NCBI GenBank assembly: GCA_947627405.1
Contig: CANQVY010000018.1
Span: forward strand, 1 to 14,498
Reading direction: 5' to 3'
From: an uncultured Bacilli bacterium
Lineage (GTDB): Bacteria; Bacillota_I; Bacilli_A; RF39; UBA660
DNA length: 14,498 bases
The position numbers and the translations under genes are program-made. The notes beneath the pieces are model-generated. The model did no database searches. It was given only the letters and a program-made list of their open reading frames with translations, and was not told where the DNA came from. Of this stretch, positions 1 to 6,581 are shown one piece after another. Numbering within the stretch: position 1 is the stretch's first letter; every line of letters starts with the position of its first letter.

Positions 1-67
<67 letters not shown>

Positions 68-72
68 TTTAT

Positions 73-149
73 GGCCAGTTGGTGAAGTGGTTCAACACAC
101 TGCCCTTTCACGGCAGCATTCACGGGTTCAAATCCCGTACTGGTCACCA
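73..149 (+). tRNA. tRNA-Glu (UUC)
   Basis: This is a complete cloverleaf. The acceptor strand GGCCAGT (73-79) pairs with ACTGGTC (139-145, one G-U). The anticodon stem CTGCC/GGCAG encloses a loop with anticodon TTC. The T arm contains GGGTTCAAATCCC, discriminator A146 is followed by encoded CCA (147-149). It decodes GAA/GAG. It is co-transcribed with the tRNA-Ile just upstream, and a terminator hairpin begins 12 nt downstream. Confidence 0.96.
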
Positions 150-160
150 ATTTGAATTTA

Positions 161-187
161 CTCTTGATAATTCAAGGGTTTTTATTT
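161..187 (+). terminator. Intrinsic terminator of the tRNA cluster
   Basis: A 7-bp stem CTCTTGA (161-167)/TCAAGGG (172-178) with a TAAT tetraloop is followed by TTTTTATTT. An overlapping alternative stem, TTGAATT (152-158)/AATTCAA (169-175), also exists. It sits directly behind the tRNA-Glu CCA end, as expected for the end of the tRNA transcript. Confidence 0.75.
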
Positions 188-267
188 GTTCTTTAGTAAA
201 AAAGTAATGATTATAAAAACTTTTCAATAATATTATATAGTGGAATATATTGAAAGGTTGATGCATT

Positions 268-465
268 ATGAAAGAAAAATTAAAATCATATTTTACAAAG
301 TATGAAAGGTATGTTAAGACATTTATTGAAGCTTTTGCTTCTTATATTGCTGTTAATGTGTTTATACTGGATTTATCTTCTATGCATGCTTGGGAAGCTT
401 TATTGGCTGGGGCAGTGGGAAGTGCTATTTCCGTGGTATTTAATTATAAGAATATAAAGCAATAA
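268..465 (+). CDS. Small two-helix membrane protein resembling phage r1t-type holins
   Basis: This encodes a 65-residue protein with ATG start; an AAAGG ribosome binding site lies about 10 nt upstream. A charged, basic N-terminus (about residues 1-18) is followed by two hydrophobic segments, roughly 20-36 and 43-58, the second rich in Gly/Ala. The pattern (basic lead, V-K-T-F-x-x-A-F, a short linker with Trp, then an A-G-A-x-x-S-A-x-S helix) resembles the r1t holin superfamily; this is recognition by eye, not a search result. No endolysin or other phage gene is adjacent, so a role in lysis is not supported by context. It is flanked by terminators at 161 and 481 and so is probably monocistronic. 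A generic small membrane protein is the alternative. Confidence 0.7.
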   Translation: MKEKLKSYFTKYERYVKTFIEAFASYIAVNVFILDLSSMHAWEALLAGAVGSAISVVFNYKNIKQ

Positions 466-480
466 ATCATTTAAAATTAG

Positions 481-505
481 GAATAACTTGGATGTTATTC
501 TTTTT
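481..505 (+). terminator. Intrinsic terminator after the holin-like gene
   Basis: Stem GAATAAC (481-487)/GTTATTC (494-500) with a 6-nt loop is followed immediately by TTTTT. It begins 16 nt after the stop codon of the 65-residue gene and separates it from the tex promoter. Confidence 0.8.
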
Positions 506-520
506 GTTTAAAATAATTTA

Positions 521-549
521 TTGAATTTCTACTTTAAAAATAATATAAT
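521..549 (+). promoter_or_regulatory. Sigma-A type promoter of tex
   Basis: The -35 box TTGAAT (521-526), a 17-nt spacer and the -10 box TATAAT (544-549) form a near-consensus promoter. The predicted transcript start is about 556, only a few bases before the GGAGG ribosome binding site (559-563). This excludes the upstream in-frame TTG at 521 as a start codon because it lies in the -35 box. Confidence 0.8.
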
Positions 550-568
550 TGTTATGCTGGAGGTAAAT

Positions 569-2728
569 ATGAAGGATAATATATTACAAGAGATTAGTGG
601 CAATTTAAATATTACAAAAAAACAAGCGGAAATCGTTTTAAGAATGTTAGAGGACGGGAATACTATTCCCTTTATTGCAAGATATAGAAAGGAAGCTACG
701 GGCGGATTAAATGAAGAGATTATTAAAAATATTGGAGAAATTTATTCTTACCAAATTAACTTACTAAAAAGAAAAGAAGCGGTTTTAACTTTAATCGAGG
801 AAAAAGGGATGCTTACAGATGAATTAAAAGATTCAATTATGAGTTGTACAAAGTTGGTTGAAGTCGAAGATTTATATAGACCTTTTAAAGAAAAGAAAAA
901 AACAAAAGCAAGTGAGGCAATAAAAGCCGGATTAGAGCCTCTTGCAAAAGAAATATTAAAATTTCCAAAAACAGGGAATATTGATGATTTAATTAAAAAA
1001 TATATCAATGATAAAGTAAAAACTAAAGAATCGGTTTTGGAAGGTGCTAAATACATCATTGCTGAGATTATATCTGATCATGCAGATTATAGAAAAGATA
1101 TACGAAAATATGTTTTTTATCATGGGAATTTAACTTCTAAAGTAAAAAGAAATGCACCTGATGAAAATAAAAATTATGAAATGTATTATGACTATTGTGA
1201 AGCTATTTCGAAAATTAAACCTCATCGTATTCTTGCTATGAATCGTGGGGAGAGTGAAAAAGTATTAACCGTTTCTGTGGATGTTTGTGAAGAAGAGATA
1301 CTTTCTTATTTAGAAAGAAAAGTAATTGGAAAAAAAGAATCTTTTGTAATTCCAATTGTAAAAGAAGCAATTTTAGATAGTTATAAAAGATTAATTTTTC
1401 CAAGTATTGAAAGGGAAATTCGTGCTGAACTTAAGGAAAAAGGAGAAGAAGCCGCTATTGAGAATTTTGGGAAAAATTTAGAGGCTCTTCTACTTACACC
1501 ACCAATGAAAGAAAAGGTAGTTCTTGCTTTTGATCCAGGTTTTGTGAATGGTTGTAAAATTGCTGTAATTGATAAGACTGGAAAATATTTGGATTCCACA
1601 GTGATTAAACCTTTTCTAAAGGGAAATACAGAAACACAGATTCGTAATAGTAAAGAAATAATAAAAAAACTTATAGAACGATATTGTGTTGATGTTATTG
1701 CAATTGGAAATGGGACGGCTTCTAGAGAATCTGAAAAATTTTGTGCTGAACTTATAAAAGAATATCATTTAAATTGCAAATATGTTATCGTATCTGAAGC
1801 CGGAGCCTCTATATACTCTGCATCTAAATTGGCTATTGAAGAATTTCCAGATCTTGCGGTTGAAAAAAGAAGTGCGGTTAGTATTGGTAGGCGTTTGCAA
1901 GATCCACTTTCTGAACTCGTAAAGGTTCCGCCTGAGGGAATAGGGGTAGGTCTTTATCAACATGATGTTTCTCCTAAAAAATTGGCTGATAACTTAGATT
2001 TTGTTGTAGAAAAAGCAGTGAATGCAGTAGGGGTAAATATAAATACAGCGTCTTCTTCTTTATTGCAATATGTTTCAGGTATTACGAAAAGGGCTATAGA
2101 TAAAATTATTTCTTATAGAGAAAAAAAAGGAAGAATTGGTTCTAGAGAAGAAATAAAGAAAGAAAAATTGCTAACGGATAAAGCCTATGAACAAGCTATT
2201 GGGTTTTTACGAATTACGGAAGGATCGAATGTATTAGATCAAACCAGTATTCATCCCGAAAGCTATAAAATTGTGGCGGATCTTTTAAAGGAACTTGATT
2301 GTAAAGTAGAAGACATTGGAACCGATGCCTTGAAAGAAAAATTAAATCATATCTCTATAGAAAAATATGTGTCTAAGTTAAATACGGATTTATATACTTT
2401 GGAAGAAATTATTCAGTCTTTAAAAAAGCCAAATCGAGATCCAAGAGATGAAATGCCACAACCGATTTTAAAAAGTGATATTCTTTCTATTGAGGATCTA
2501 AAAATAGGAATGAAATTGCAAGGAACTGTACGCAATGTAGTTGATTTTGGTGCTTTTATTGATATTGGACTTCATAATGATGGATTGGCTCATATATCAA
2601 AATTGACGAACAAATATATAAAGCATCCTAGCGAGGTGTTAAGTGTTGGTGATATTGTTGATGCTTATGTAATTGCTATTGATAAAGATAAGGATAGGGT
2701 TAGCTTGAGTTTAATTGAGGATAAATAA
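569..2728 (+). CDS. tex: Tex-family RNA-binding transcription accessory protein
   Basis: This encodes a 719-residue protein, the normal length for the family. From the N-terminus there is a Tex N-terminal helical region (NTIPFIARYRKEATGGL at about 31-47), a YqgF/RNase H-like fold with the conserved D-P-G (about 322-324), a helix-hairpin-helix region (about 487-550, with N-I-N-T-A-S) and a C-terminal S1 RNA-binding domain (about 644-715, with the V-x-x-V-V-D-F-G-A-F-I-D-I-G strand pattern). Tex proteins bind nucleic acid and affect transcription and RNA turnover in the cytoplasm; the exact role here is unknown. The start is ATG at 569, 5 nt after GGAGG; in-frame ATG 554 and TTG 521 lie before or at the predicted transcript start. 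No convincing terminator follows, so weak read-through into the rubrerythrin gene is possible. Confidence 0.95.
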   Translation: MKDNILQEISGNLNITKKQAEIVLRMLEDGNTIPFIARYRKEATGGLNEEIIKNIGEIYSYQINLLKRKEAVLTLIEEKGMLTDELKDSIMSCTKLVEVEDLYRPFKEKKKTKASEAIKAGLEPLAKEILKFPKTGNIDDLIKKYINDKVKTKESVLEGAKYIIAEIISDHADYRKDIRKYVFYHGNLTSKVKRNAPDENKNYEMYYDYCEAISKIKPHRILAMNRGESEKVLTVSVDVCEEEILSYLERKVIGKKESFVIPIVKEAILDSYKRLIFPSIEREIRAELKEKGEEAAIENFGKNLEALLLTPPMKEKVVLAFDPGFVNGCKIAVIDKTGKYLDSTVIKPFLKGNTETQIRNSKEIIKKLIERYCVDVIAIGNGTASRESEKFCAELIKEYHLNCKYVIVSEAGASIYSASKLAIEEFPDLAVEKRSAVSIGRRLQDPLSELVKVPPEGIGVGLYQHDVSPKKLADNLDFVVEKAVNAVGVNINTASSSLLQYVSGITKRAIDKIISYREKKGRIGSREEIKKEKLLTDKAYEQAIGFLRITEGSNVLDQTSIHPESYKIVADLLKELDCKVEDIGTDALKEKLNHISIEKYVSKLNTDLYTLEEIIQSLKKPNRDPRDEMPQPILKSDILSIEDLKIGMKLQGTVRNVVDFGAFIDIGLHNDGLAHISKLTNKYIKHPSEVLSVGDIVDAYVIAIDKDKDRVSLSLIEDK

Positions 2729-2760
2729 AAAAATAAGAAAAGAAAATATGTTCAAAAGAA

Positions 2761-2789
2761 TTGAATAAAAAGAGTGATTATGGTATATT
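2761..2789 (+). promoter_or_regulatory. Sigma-A type extended -10 promoter of the rubrerythrin gene
   Basis: The -35 box TTGAAT (2761-2766), a 17-nt spacer ending in TGG, and the -10 box TATATT (2784-2789) predict transcription from about 2796. The first 12 bases (TTGAATAAAAAG) are identical to those of the metal-exporter promoter at 4116. Confidence 0.75.
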
Positions 2790-2798
2790 ATTATTTAA

Positions 2799-2818
2799 TT
2801 AGTAGTATTTATTACTAA
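2799..2818. promoter_or_regulatory. Candidate operator: inverted repeat just downstream of the rubrerythrin start site
   Basis: TTAGTA (2799-2804), 8 nt, and TACTAA (2813-2818) form an inverted repeat between the predicted transcript start and the ribosome binding site. The position fits a repressor site or a small 5'-UTR hairpin. The spacing does not match the 7-1-7 PerR/Fur layout. Function is inferred only. Confidence 0.4.
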
Positions 2819-2834
2819 GGGAAGGAAGGTATTT

Positions 2835-3374
2835 ATGGAATTAAAAGGTAGTAAAACAGAACAAAATTTAATGACAGCATTTGCTGGAGAAAGTCAAGCT
2901 AGAAATAAATATACATATTATGCTAGTAAAGCTAAGAAAGATGGATATGAGCAAATTGCTGCTATTTTTGAAGAAACTGCAAATAACGAAAAAGAGCATG
3001 CAAAAATGTGGTTTAAGGAATTACACGGTGGAGAAATTCCTGATACAATGGAAAATTTATTAGATGCTGCAGCGGGAGAAAATTATGAATGGACAGATAT
3101 GTATGATGGATTTGCTAAAACAGCTAAAGAAGAAGGTTTTGATCGCATTGCATATTTATTTGAACAAGTAGCTAAAATTGAAAAAGAACATGAAGAAAGA
3201 TATAGAAAACTTATCACAAATATTAAAGAGGGTTTAGTTTTTTCAAGAGATAATGATAAGATTTGGATTTGTAGAAATTGTGGACATATCGTTATTGGAA
3301 AAGAAGCTCCAAAAGTTTGTCCAGTATGTGCACATCCACAAAGCTATTTTGAAATTAAGAAAGAGAATTATTAA
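2835..3374 (+). CDS. rbr: Rubrerythrin (non-haem diiron peroxidase with rubredoxin domain)
   Basis: This encodes a 179-residue protein. An N-terminal ferritin-like four-helix domain (about 1-135) carries the diiron ligand pattern: E19, E52-x-x-H55, E82-x-x-E85 and E116-x-x-H119. The C-terminal rubredoxin-like domain holds a mononuclear iron site, C146-x-x-C149 and C162-P-x-C165. In this family the protein reduces hydrogen peroxide to water in the cytoplasm of anaerobes, with electrons arriving through the rubredoxin centre. The ATG start is 5 nt after a GGAAGG ribosome binding site. It has its own promoter and a possible operator, so it is probably monocistronic and stress-regulated. All expected ligands are present. 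Confidence 0.95.
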   Translation: MELKGSKTEQNLMTAFAGESQARNKYTYYASKAKKDGYEQIAAIFEETANNEKEHAKMWFKELHGGEIPDTMENLLDAAAGENYEWTDMYDGFAKTAKEEGFDRIAYLFEQVAKIEKEHEERYRKLITNIKEGLVFSRDNDKIWICRNCGHIVIGKEAPKVCPVCAHPQSYFEIKKENY

Positions 3375-3430
3375 GATTTTCTTTTTTCTTTGTCTATAAA
3401 TAATGAAAATAGAGAAGAAAATCATTTTAT
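3375..3430 (+). terminator. AT-rich hairpin after rubrerythrin, possible terminator
   Basis: GATTTTCTT (3375-3383) pairs perfectly with AAGAAAATC (3415-3423), extendable by four A-U/G-U pairs, starting at the base after the stop codon. The loop is long (about 23 nt) and the T-run after it is weak (ATTTTAT), so termination may be inefficient. Only a weak promoter candidate (TTATGA 3427, TATGTA 3450) lies before the next gene, so read-through into it is plausible. Confidence 0.45.
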
Positions 3431-3507
3431 GACTAGCAAAATATAAGTTTATGTAAAAAATCTTTAAGAACGAAAGTTAGACTAATGAATATGGATGGAG
3501 AAAATAT

Positions 3508-4104
3508 ATGGAATTAATTTATGCAACTACAAATGAAAATAAAAAAGAAGTATTACAGAAAGAATTTGATCACTTAAATATAAAAGTGCTTTCTTTAAAT
3601 GATATTGGTTTTTATGAGGAAATTGTTGAAGATGGATCTACATTTTTAGAAAATGCTAGAATTAAAGCTCATGCGGTTAAAAAGTTTTGTGATCAAAATG
3701 GAATTTTTGGAAAGTACATATTAGGAGACGATTCAGGGTTGTGTATTGATGCACTAGCAGGGAACCCGGGTATATATACAGCTAGGTATGCAGGAAAAAA
3801 CTCTACTCAAAAGGAATTTATTGATAAAATTTTAACCGAATTAAAGAACGTTCCTTATGCAAAAAGAACAGCCTATGCTATATGTGATTTAGTACTTATA
3901 ACAAATAAGGGAAAAGAATATGTCAGTGAAGGAAAATGTGTAGGAACAATTACAGAAATTCCTGAAGAATTTAATGGTTTTTTGTTTGATCCTATTTTTA
4001 AACCAAAAGGAAGCTCTGTAACATTTTCTAAGATGGAGGATAGAAAAGATCATAGAACGGAGGCATTTGATCAATTAAAAGAAGTACTCTTGAAAGAACT
4101 GTAG
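3508..4104 (+). CDS. rdgB: XTP/dITP diphosphatase (RdgB/HAM1 family)
   Basis: This encodes a 198-residue protein of usual length for the Ham1/RdgB family. These cytoplasmic enzymes hydrolyse ITP, dITP and XTP to monophosphates plus pyrophosphate, keeping deaminated purines out of nucleic acids. Visible family motifs are A-T-x-N-x-x-K near the N-terminus (6-12), D74-D75-S-G-L with A-G-N-P-G-I-Y-T-A-R-Y-A-G (about 74-96), and G-F-x-F-D-P-I-F-x-P (157-166). The C-terminal nucleobase-binding S-H-R motif reads D181-H-R here. ATG at 3508 follows GGAG by 7 nt. The stop codon lies inside the terminator hairpin. Confidence 0.93.
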   Translation: MELIYATTNENKKEVLQKEFDHLNIKVLSLNDIGFYEEIVEDGSTFLENARIKAHAVKKFCDQNGIFGKYILGDDSGLCIDALAGNPGIYTARYAGKNSTQKEFIDKILTELKNVPYAKRTAYAICDLVLITNKGKEYVSEGKCVGTITEIPEEFNGFLFDPIFKPKGSSVTFSKMEDRKDHRTEAFDQLKEVLLKEL

Positions 4105-4114
4105 TTCTTTTTTT
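4093..4114 (+). terminator. Intrinsic terminator overlapping the rdgB stop codon
   Basis: AAAGAAC (4093-4099) and GTTCTTT (4104-4110) enclose a 4-nt loop containing most of the TAG stop codon; TTTT follows. The final codons of rdgB form the left arm. Confidence 0.8.
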
Positions 4115-4115
4115 C

Positions 4116-4144
4116 TTGAATAAAAAGTGACTTAATGGTATAAT
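4116..4144 (+). promoter_or_regulatory. Sigma-A type extended -10 promoter of the metal-exporter gene
   Basis: The -35 box TTGAAT (4116-4121), a 17-nt spacer ending TGG, and the consensus -10 box TATAAT (4139-4144) form a strong promoter. It starts 1 nt beyond the previous terminator's T-run and shares TTGAATAAAAAG with the rubrerythrin promoter. Confidence 0.82.
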
Positions 4145-4172
4145 TTAGGAGCAATGCAAAAGGAGGGATTTG

Positions 4173-5021
4173 ATGAATACCATTCTTTTAGAAACCTTTA
4201 TGGACGCAGTAAAACTATTGCCATTTCTGTTTTTAGCTTTTTTAATTATTGAATTTATAGAACATAAATTAAGTACAAAAAGGAAAACGGCAATATCAAA
4301 AGCTGGAAAGTTAGGACCTTTGTTTGGCTCTTTATTAGGTGCAATTCCACAATGTGGGTTTTCTGTGATTGCAACCAACTTATATATTACAAGAATTTTA
4401 TCTTTAGGAAGTTTGATTGCTATTTATTTATCGACAAGTGATGAAATGATTCCTGTTTTGCTTTCCAATAAAGTTTCATTTTCTATCGTTTTAATAATTA
4501 TTTTGATTAAGATTTTTGTAGGGATTCTATTTGGCTTTTTCATTGATTTGTTGTTAAGAAAAAAAGCAACCAAAAAAGAACATTTGCATTATGATGTGTG
4601 TGAGCATGATCATTGCCATTGTGAAAAAAGCATTATCAAATCCTCTTTAATTCATACTTTTAAAACTTTACTATTTATTGTTATTATTTCTTTAATTTTA
4701 AATGTTTTATTAAAATATGGAGGAAATGCTTTAATCGAAAATATATTTTTTAAGAACAGTATTTTTGGACCATTTATTGCTAGTTTAGTTGGTTTGATTC
4801 CAAATTGTGGTGCTAGTGTAGTATTAAGTGAATTATATGCTAGTGGAGCCATTAGTGTGGCCTCTCTCATCGCGGGATTGCTTACAGGAAGTGGAGTGGC
4901 ATTGTTGGTTTTGTTCAAAAGCAATCATCATTTAAAGGAAAATTTATTTATCCTTGGTTTGGTTTATATGATTGGTGTATTGGTTGGTTTATTTTTAGAG
5001 GGAATTCATTTTACTTTATAA
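4173..5021 (+). CDS. Putative heavy-metal exporter, PF11449 (ArsP_2 / putative manganese transporter) family
   Basis: This encodes a 282-residue polytopic membrane protein of the family annotated as putative 10-TM heavy-metal exporter or manganese transporter. It has two homologous halves: G-P-L-F-G-S-L-L-G-A-I-P-Q-C61-G and G-P-F-I-A-S-L-V-G-L-I-P-N-C212-G, each followed by a similar hydrophobic stretch. A conserved S-T-S-D-E-M motif (about 87-92) follows the first half. The central loop (137-150) is packed with metal ligands: H137, H139, C143, H145, H147, C148, H149 and C150. Transport of a thiophilic metal or metalloid across the plasma membrane is inferred; the substrate is not known. The start is ATG at 4173, 5 nt after AGGAGGG; a TTG one codon upstream is not needed. 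No ArsR or other metal regulator is adjacent. Confidence 0.85.
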   Translation: MNTILLETFMDAVKLLPFLFLAFLIIEFIEHKLSTKRKTAISKAGKLGPLFGSLLGAIPQCGFSVIATNLYITRILSLGSLIAIYLSTSDEMIPVLLSNKVSFSIVLIIILIKIFVGILFGFFIDLLLRKKATKKEHLHYDVCEHDHCHCEKSIIKSSLIHTFKTLLFIVIISLILNVLLKYGGNALIENIFFKNSIFGPFIASLVGLIPNCGASVVLSELYASGAISVASLIAGLLTGSGVALLVLFKSNHHLKENLFILGLVYMIGVLVGLFLEGIHFTL

Positions 5022-5039
5022 AATAAACTTTTTTTTAAA

Positions 5040-5087
5040 TTGCTACCAAATTTATACAAAATGATATTAATAGTTGATAGTGCTACC
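5040..5087 (+). repeat. Direct repeats TGCTACC 40 bp apart upstream of the XRE regulator
   Basis: TGCTACC occurs at 5041-5047 and again at 5081-5087, exactly 40 bp apart (about four helical turns), in the short region before the XRE gene. A weak promoter candidate (TTGCTA 5040-5045, GATATT 5063-5068, 17-nt spacer) overlaps the first copy. Another possible -10 box, TATAAT (5102-5107), lacks a properly spaced -35. The repeats could be operator half-sites for the regulator; this is inference only. Confidence 0.35.
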
Positions 5088-5126
5088 GATCTTTTTTGAT
5101 ATATAATTTGGGTGGAGGTGGAAAAT

Positions 5127-6521
5127 ATGAAGTTTTGTGATAAACTTATAAAAAAGAGAAAAGAAAATAATTTGTCTCAGGAACAGTTTGCGGATAAATT
5201 AGGTGTATCTAGGCAAGCTGTAAGTAAATGGGAAGCAGGCGGAACTTATCCGGATATGGAAAAAATATTAAGGATGTGTAAGATTTTAAATTGTAATTTA
5301 GAGGATCTAATGGATGATGGAGTAATAGGAGAAAAGACTTTAACTCAAAAAAACAAAGCCAGTTTAGATGTTTATTTTAAATCATTTTTGAATTATATAA
5401 CAAAAGTTTATAATATGTTCATGAGTATGAAATTTAAAGATGTTGTGAAATGCTTATTGGAAATTATTTTTATAGGTATTGCAATTGCAATATTAGGCCA
5501 GCTTGTTGTTTTTATAGTAGACGACTTATTATTTGATTTGCTATTGTATATAAATAAAATAGGAAGTTATCTTTATAATGTTTTCTATAGTATCTTTCAA
5601 ATTTTAATAGTAATTATTGATGTAATTATTTTTCTTCATTTATTTAAAATTCGATATTTGGATTACTATGTTACTGTAGAAGATCAAAACGTTTCTCAAA
5701 AGACAATTGAAAATTCCATAGATCAGTCAAAATTTTCAAAAGAAGATAAAAAGCAAAAAGAAAAAATTATTATTCGAGATCCTAAACACAGTACATTTAC
5801 TTTTTTTGATTTTTTAGCAAAAATCGTTGTTTTTGTTATTAAATTTTTTGTTGTATGTATGGAGTTTTTAGCAGTAATGGCTTTTATTTCTTTTGTTTGT
5901 TTCTTCATTTTTAGTTTGTGTCATATTTCCTATGGAAGCATATTTTTGTATATAGCTATTGCCTTTTTAGGTTTAATATTTATAGGTTATTGTTTTATTC
6001 AACTTTTCTATGATTTTATTTTTAATTTGAATCCAAAATTAAAAATTTTGTTTACTCTATTTATAGTTGGCCTTTTTATTTTAGGAATAGGTGCTGGTCT
6101 TTCTTTATTCAATCTTATGAGTTATGAGTATGTAGAGGAAACTGGTTTGGAATATTCTATTAAAGAAGAAAAGATAAATATTGATGAAAATACAATTATT
6201 GAATATGATAGCAATAAACTAAATTTTGTGATTGATAATTCATTAAAGCAAGCAAAGATTGAAATAAAACAATTTCAAAATATAGACGGTGTATTTTTCA
6301 ATGATACGATACAAAGTGATGAAGGCAATCTAAAATGCTACTATATAGACTATTTTTATCGTAATGGGTATGCAATGTATAAGCAATTTCTAGATGATAT
6401 AAAGAATAAAAGAATCCGTGAATATAATTTTAAACCTACAATAACTATTTATATATCTCAAAAGGATTATAACCAATTCATGATAAATATGGAAAAAAGA
6501 GGAAATATCTATGTAGAGTGA
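5127..6521 (+). CDS. Membrane-anchored XRE-family transcriptional regulator
   Basis: This encodes a 464-residue protein. Residues 5-62 are a clear XRE/Cro-type helix-turn-helix (N-L-S-Q-E-Q-F-A-D-K-L-G-V-S-R-Q-A-V-S-K-W-E-x-G). A linker leads to a membrane region with about five or more hydrophobic segments (roughly 109-132, 152-173, 228-262, 270-296, 307-330), separated by a charged loop at about 185-222. The last ~130 residues are hydrophilic, mixed strand/helix, and should lie outside the membrane. This suggests a one-component sensor whose outer domain controls a cytoplasmic DNA-binding head; I recognise no named family for that domain. ATG 5127 lies 8 nt after GGAGG. A GTG five codons upstream overlaps the ribosome binding site and is rejected. 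The stop codon is a TGA, set inside the terminator. Confidence 0.88.
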   Translation: MKFCDKLIKKRKENNLSQEQFADKLGVSRQAVSKWEAGGTYPDMEKILRMCKILNCNLEDLMDDGVIGEKTLTQKNKASLDVYFKSFLNYITKVYNMFMSMKFKDVVKCLLEIIFIGIAIAILGQLVVFIVDDLLFDLLLYINKIGSYLYNVFYSIFQILIVIIDVIIFLHLFKIRYLDYYVTVEDQNVSQKTIENSIDQSKFSKEDKKQKEKIIIRDPKHSTFTFFDFLAKIVVFVIKFFVVCMEFLAVMAFISFVCFFIFSLCHISYGSIFLYIAIAFLGLIFIGYCFIQLFYDFIFNLNPKLKILFTLFIVGLFILGIGAGLSLFNLMSYEYVEETGLEYSIKEEKINIDENTIIEYDSNKLNFVIDNSLKQAKIEIKQFQNIDGVFFNDTIQSDEGNLKCYYIDYFYRNGYAMYKQFLDDIKNKRIREYNFKPTITIYISQKDYNQFMINMEKRGNIYVE

Positions 6522-6536
6522 TTTTCTCTTTTTTTT
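6497..6536 (+). terminator. Intrinsic terminator overlapping the end of the XRE gene
   Basis: AAGAGGAAAT (6497-6506) pairs with ATTTTCTCTT (6521-6530, one G-U) across a 14-nt loop, followed by TTTTTT. The TGA stop codon (6519-6521) lies at the loop/right-arm junction. Confidence 0.72.
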
Positions 6537-6546
6537 ATAAAAGATA

Positions 6547-6575
6547 TTAACAAAATAAATGTTTTATGATATTAT
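6547..6575 (+). promoter_or_regulatory. Extended -10 promoter of the sigma-factor gene
   Basis: The -35 box TTAACA (6547-6552), a 17-nt spacer ending TGA (TGn element) and the -10 box TATTAT (6570-6575) predict a start near 6582. This gives an untranslated leader of about 165 nt before the ATG at 6747, much longer than the leaders of neighbouring genes. Confidence 0.65.
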
Positions 6576-6581
6576 ATATAC

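Noticed and set aside
521..568. N-terminal extension of Tex starting at TTG 521
   Set aside because: The TTG is the -35 box of a good promoter and the predicted transcript starts near 556; ATG 569 has an ideal ribosome binding site.
2761..2820. PerR box before rubrerythrin
   Set aside because: No TTATAAT-N-ATTATAA-like 7-1-7 repeat is present; only a 6-8-6 inverted repeat.
5112..5126. GTG start for the XRE regulator
   Set aside because: The GTG overlaps the ribosome binding site; ATG 5127 gives the normal XRE N-terminus.
6519..6521. TGA as tryptophan (Mollicutes code) at the end of the XRE gene
   Set aside because: TGA is followed at once by a terminator T-run, and genes here use TGG for Trp, so TGA is a normal stop.
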